From the NCBI GenBank assembly GCA_014529385.2, contig CM043960.1, positions 31,731,396-31,795,395 on the forward strand: a DNA stretch of 64,000 bases, in the 5' to 3' direction. The position numbers and the translations under genes are program-made. The DNA comes from Adiantum capillus-veneris (taxonomy: Eukaryota; Streptophyta; Polypodiopsida; Polypodiales; Pteridaceae). The notes below the pieces were generated by a model. That model had not been told where the DNA came from and made no database searches. It worked only from the letters and a program-made list of their open reading frames with translations. This document shows positions 59,609 to 64,000 of this stretch, piece after piece (position 1 is the first letter of the stretch; each line of letters opens with the position of its first letter).

Positions 59609-61391
59609 CTCCCAATGAAATAGACAACAAAGAGATGGAATCTTCTAACTCCATAGGAGTTGTTGCAGGCGGTGATTTTTCAATAAATGAAGACTTTACT
59701 CTTCGTCAAGACATGTTATCAAAACATCTCAAAAATCTAAAGGTAATTAATTTTTGTTAAAATTTGATACGCTAAATATCTGTAATTTTTCTTTTGAAAA
59801 TTGATTTGTAAAATTATGCACAACATAAAGGATGAGTGAGAAACTCCATTGCCATGGGTTCCGTTATGTCAACTGGAAAAAACAAGGCAAATGAAATGGG
59901 ATCCAAAATGATTGAAACTCTTTGCAGAAACATTCTTACTCCAAGGATAATACAAGCCCAAGGGCTCCTTTATTTGTTCATTGGATGCCCCGGGGTATCC
60001 ACCCATTGATGTCAATAATGAAATCACGCAATATTGGGATCCATTATGGAAAGAGGTAAATGATGAGTTTGAAGCAGAAACTTGCCGAGTGGGTTTATCT
60101 TGAAAGATGTTGTACACATGGGATGGAAACCATCAATTGAACACTTGGGTGAGATTCTTAAAAGATTGTAGGTTTCTTTGTTTGTTAATAAACCTTACCA
60201 ATAGCATGTCTGTCAATATTACCTACTAAGTATGTTCACATTTTTGGTTCATAGTAGTTGCATCTTACAAGAGACACCTTAATCTTCACCCCAGAGTTTG
60301 AGTGGATCTTGTTAGAGTAAACTCAAAAAATGAGGCAGATATGTTGAGTATTGCAATGTGCATAAACAGGTAGGTTACGATGCTTTATATTAAAAAATGT
60401 CTAGAAGTCTTGTCCTCTTTTTAAGCATCGATCTAATTATGAATTTATCTTGAACATCCATGTAATTGCAGATTGAACAACGCGTGTCTTATGGCTACAT
60501 TGTACATGAACATGATGTGGATGGTGCTTGCAATTTGAATAGCCTCTAAATATGCTATCATGGAAAAGTTCCCATGCATTGTATACAGTTGGATGTAAGC
60601 AGACATTGATAGAAGAGTTGGGAAAAAATCGTGGTACAATATTATCATGGCTATAATGTCACAACTACTTCATCCAATAAGTGGCCTTATCTTAGGTATT
60701 CTAATACCAAAACATATGCCATGTAAAATAATACATGGACAGGTATTATTGTGACAAATACATGTTAATATAGGACAAGTAAGCTCTTGTTGTGAAGAAG
60801 ATTATGGCCAAAAAAGATTCCATGCTCCCCTCATCGTTCCAAGCCCAATATAAGAAAGCATTCTTGGAGATAGAGGGCCCTTCTTGAAGAATGAAAAAGC
60901 GCATGTTGGCCATAGTTGACCCAACCCCTGAAGACAATTAGTGGAGGTACGTTATGATAGCACGTTTTGCATTAGTTGACATTATATTTTTGTGCTAGTT
61001 TTAAGAAATTTATGTGCTCGTTGTAAGTAGGAATTGTAAATTTTTTAATGCTTTGTACGAATTTGCAAAATCAAATAGGATTCAAGTCCAACATGGATCC
61101 AAGAGGAGTGTTTTTATGGCTTGGTTTGTGCGGACCTCCGTCCAAGAAAGAACACTTATTTTCTTTGAGATTTAAGATCAAGGGGCCCTACATATGTGAA
61201 GAGTATTGACATCCCTCAAACTAGTACTTGAAGTAAATATTTATATGTTTTTAAATATTAAAACAATCAACTTCTTGATCGTGAGGCGCGTTTTCATGCA
61301 GGGAAATCAACTATCTTTGAAGAATGGCTGCGCATTGAGATATTGTGGTCAACAATTAAAAGAGAAGCACAAAACATATGCAACATAGTAA
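59609..61391 (+). pseudogene. Possible decayed multi-exon gene, unrecognised
   Basis: A series of short coding-like segments is bounded by splice-like signals: 59609-59742 ending AAG|GTAATT (SINEDFTLRQDMLSKHLKNL), about 60290-60369 ending CAG|GTAGGT, 60472-60695 after TTGCAG and before TTAG|GTATTC (ACLMATLYMNMMWMVLA; KKSWYNIIMAIMSQLL), 60774-60946 ending GAG|GTACGT (KKIMAKKDSMLPSSFQAQYK), and 61302-61391 (GKSTIFEEWLRIEILWSTIK). Internal stops occur in most. It could be a cellular gene relic or an intron-containing transposase. Confidence 0.3.
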
Positions 61392-62376
61392 GAAGCATTC
61401 CTTTGAAACTTTTGAGGGTGCAAACTTGGACTCGTTCTTAGAAGATTCCAACCAACAATACAAGGATAACTCTTTTTCTTATGATTGGGACTAATAACTC
61501 TTTTGCTTATGACTAGGACTAATGAAGAAGGAAGCATTGGTTGAGGTGTGCAAGGTGTTGACACTCGTAGGACGACGGTCCCTTTGCAGGTAATAAACAT
61601 TCTAAAGTTATTATACTAAAATAAATATATCAAGAGTACAAGTTTAAATGGAAATATCATTTTGAGAACTAATGTACCACAAATTGTTTGTAATGGCATA
61701 TGGCTAATAACATGGATTGTAGCAGAATGAAAGTAACAATAGTGAGCATTTCCTTAGTAGGATTCTTAATGAACATAAGGAGAGTACTTGATTGAAGGTA
61801 ACAAAATAATAATTATACCTAGTTAGCTTGTCATGAACAATACTTCCAAAAGAGAGAAAGAATTAGAGAAATTGACAACGGTTGAGGACCGGATTTACTT
61901 GGATCCAGTCCCCCCTCCAAAAGACTTTTGTATTATAAATTGTCCCTTGTAGAGAGACTTGGTACAATACATGCTTTGTGCTCCTTGAGACCTTGTTGAT
62001 GCAATGCATATGATAAGCTTCATGCACCAATATTATGCCCGTAACTAACATGCAAAAACATTAACTTGTCCCCGGCCTCAATCCCAAAATCTTAAACACC
62101 TTCAAAGGTGGAGAGAGCTAGCAAGGAGTGAGGAAGATGAAGAGAAGAAGATGTATCTCTATGAGAATTAAGTAGTCTCCTCACATATAATCACTCTTAG
62201 AGCATAGCATAGCATAGTGATAATGAAGATGGAGATATTGATAAGCGTTGCTTTGAGCATAACTCTTGGTTGGATTTGCATTCCATAGGCAAGGGGTGTT
62301 GGTGTAGGCTCTCCACTTCTCAAGATTGGAGAAGGAGATCACTTTTGTGCACAACACACAATGGGGGAGTGAGTGT
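61392..62376. other. No recognisable feature
   Basis: AT-rich, short ORFs only. Confidence 0.45.
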
Positions 62377-62401
62377 GTGTGTGTGTGTCTTGTGGAGTAT
62401 A

Positions 62402-62448
<47 letters not shown>
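62377..62448. repeat. (GT)n and (GA)n microsatellite
   Basis: A short GT run, then GA from about 62405 to 62448. Confidence 0.9.
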
Positions 62449-62451
<3 letters not shown>

Positions 62452-62597
62452 TGATTTTGCTACTTTACTCTTGCTACAAGCCTATTGACTCAAGCCTTGA
62501 GCTAGCCAATGAATGGATTTAGTCGTAAGGGGTGTAGCATTTGGACAAGTGTCCTCCTTTCCCCCTTTGAGAGAAAGATGTTAATTATTCAATTGAA

Positions 62598-62652
62598 TCT
62601 TAATTCTCATTGTACCTAATCACTAATTCTCATTGGACCTAATCACTAATCT
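62598..62652 (+). repeat. 25-bp tandem repeat, about two copies
   Basis: TAATTCTCATTG(T/G)ACCTAA, followed by TCAC, occurs twice in tandem. Confidence 0.8.
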
Positions 62653-63670
62653 AAGAACTCCTATACACATCAAGTCCACTGAAGTCTGGCTTTCCATAGA
62701 CTAGAAACCCCAAGCATACTAATGATAAGCACACACTAATTACCACATGTCAATTACACCACTTCATCAATAGCTACACACATGAGGTGAACGGTGCTAG
62801 AGCTTTATAAAACCTATCTACATACAAGCAAAGAATAGGGTACCAGATTAAGACCCAACTTAATTAACCTAACTTGTGATGCTAAATATCACAAATCCAT
62901 TGCTTGTAGAGAGATAAGAGTGGGTAATAGCAAGAAGTACATACCTCTCTCAAATCTAGAATAATGAGAGTGTAATACTACTCCATGACATAATGAAATG
63001 TAGAGATGATAAGACTAATGAGAAAATAGGAATTATATTAATCAAGAAGAGCTTACTCTAATTAAAATGGTTAGCACTAGCCTCTCAAGCATGGGCATTA
63101 AGCTAGGCCAAAGAGTGAACACTCAAGAGAGAGGGAGCTCTCAAAAGTGGATCCTCAAGAGTGGAAACTCAAGAATAAAGCCTCCTTGCATAAAGGCTTC
63201 CTTTTCAGGGCTTTCACCACAAATCCCTTTTACTATGGGGTTTAATCTTGAGCCCTCTAGCTAGCATATACAACTTTGGAACTCCAAGTGAGCCAGACTT
63301 ATACAAAGTGAGTGGGAAGTATTGAGTCACATCCATAGCATATCTCCCGCTTGATGCATAACTGGTGTAAACTGTGTTAGCCACTGCTAACACACACTCA
63401 CCCCTCATCCTCTCCCCAGCCCTCTCCCCACCACGAGCTCTCTCGCACTCTCACTCACGCTCTGTGTGTACTTAGCCAAGCACGTAAAATATATTTAAAA
63501 AATATATAAATCTCTCTCTCTCTTTCTCTTGTTCCCACACACCTACTCTAGCCGACACACACAAACACACACAACCACATAATCCAATAGGATTCAAGCA
63601 CATTATGAGGGCAATATTGCTAGAGGTTTGACATGTGTCCTTTATGCCTCTTGAGTCTTTGGCTTGCCTT
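62653..63670. other. No recognisable gene
   Basis: Contains repeats of TCAAGAGTGGA/CTCAAGA near 63120-63175 and CA/TC-rich stretches near 63420-63580. Confidence 0.45.
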
Positions 63671-63671
63671 G

Positions 63672-63701
63672 AGTGTGTGTGTGTGTGTGTGTGTGTGTGT
63701 A
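63672..63701. repeat. (GT)n microsatellite
   Basis: About 30 bp of GT followed by a short TC run. Confidence 0.92.
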
Positions 63702-63754
63702 TTCTCTCTCATGCCCTTACCTTTAGGGCTCATCTTTGACTTGAACACCCCAAG

Positions 63755-63875
63755 AACCTTAAGCATATTAGTCATTAGGCATGACAAGCACCTCAAGCAC
63801 CTTAGTCATCAAGCATGACAAGCACCTTAGTCATCAAGCACGACAAGCACCTCAAGCACATACCTAGCTTGTCTA
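63755..63875 (+). repeat. Minisatellite of about 27 bp
   Basis: CACCTTAGTCATCAAGCATG, followed by ACAAG, and related units (ACCTCAAGCACCTTAGTCAT) are repeated three to four times with indels. Confidence 0.85.
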
Positions 63876-64000
63876 AGGTCTTGTCTAAGGTCTGAAGTAC
63901 CTAAAGGTCCTAGGTTGACTTTTAACACTAAAATTTGGAGGTATTTAATGAAGCTAACCCTAAGGTCTTTTAAGCTCCGTTATCTGCTCATTGCACTTTG

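Overview
This is repeat-dense nuclear DNA of a land plant. It holds no complete host gene that I can recognise. A fern or lycophyte is my best guess: the dominant LINE reverse transcriptase, with its motifs around YADDVVLLAHT and GVEVWGGSI, resembles elements I associate with seed-free vascular plants. The link to a particular lineage is inference. Almost everything supportable is transposable-element sequence in several stages of decay, embedded in very long (TC)n, (TG)n and (TA)n tracts.

Layout. 1-979: 3' end of a Copia element (RNase H plus LTR). 1061-17870: four copies (M1-M4) of one LINE family, all on the minus strand, head to tail and joined by (GA/CT)n tails. M1 is split by a 3.4-kb solo Gypsy LTR (2963-6358). 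M2 and M3 each carry a 1.3-kb TIR element at a TTAA site (9643-10957, 13606-14943). 18265-30966: a broken Ty3/Gypsy chromovirus with LTRs of about 4.1 kb; its 5' LTR has lost the U3 and promoter. 31-39.6 kb: mostly non-coding DNA with microsatellites, one LINE scrap, a 194-bp tandem duplication and a few unrecognised ORFs. 39.6-45.0 kb: two plus-strand copies of the LINE (P1, P2) with long composite tails. 45905-47375: 5' end of the same Copia family, on the minus strand (gag, PBS, LTR). 48.3-54.0 kb: a DUF659/hAT-like fragment, the C-terminus of another LINE, a second Copia 3' end with its LTR, and a degenerate Gypsy with a MITE in its integrase. 54341-57544: LINE copy P3, the only one with ORF1 and an endonuclease motif. 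57.5-64 kb: microsatellites, a SWIM zinc-finger pseudogene, a possible decayed multi-exon gene and small tandem repeats.

How it fits together. The LINE copies act as insertion records for each other: the uninterrupted copies are empty sites that fix the boundaries of the solo LTR and of both TIR elements. The LINE 3' ends never run into poly(A). In the six copies that keep their 3' end, the end lies at a pyrimidine tract ((CT)n or (CTAT)n then (CT)n), and three 5' ends also abut (TC)n. This suggests a LINE that primes on or targets (TC)n microsatellites. A second candidate novelty is the TTAA/CACTAG TIR family. A third is a Gypsy LTR that appears to carry the first coding exon of gag.

No element here looks autonomous as it stands; every long reading frame is broken by stops or frameshifts.
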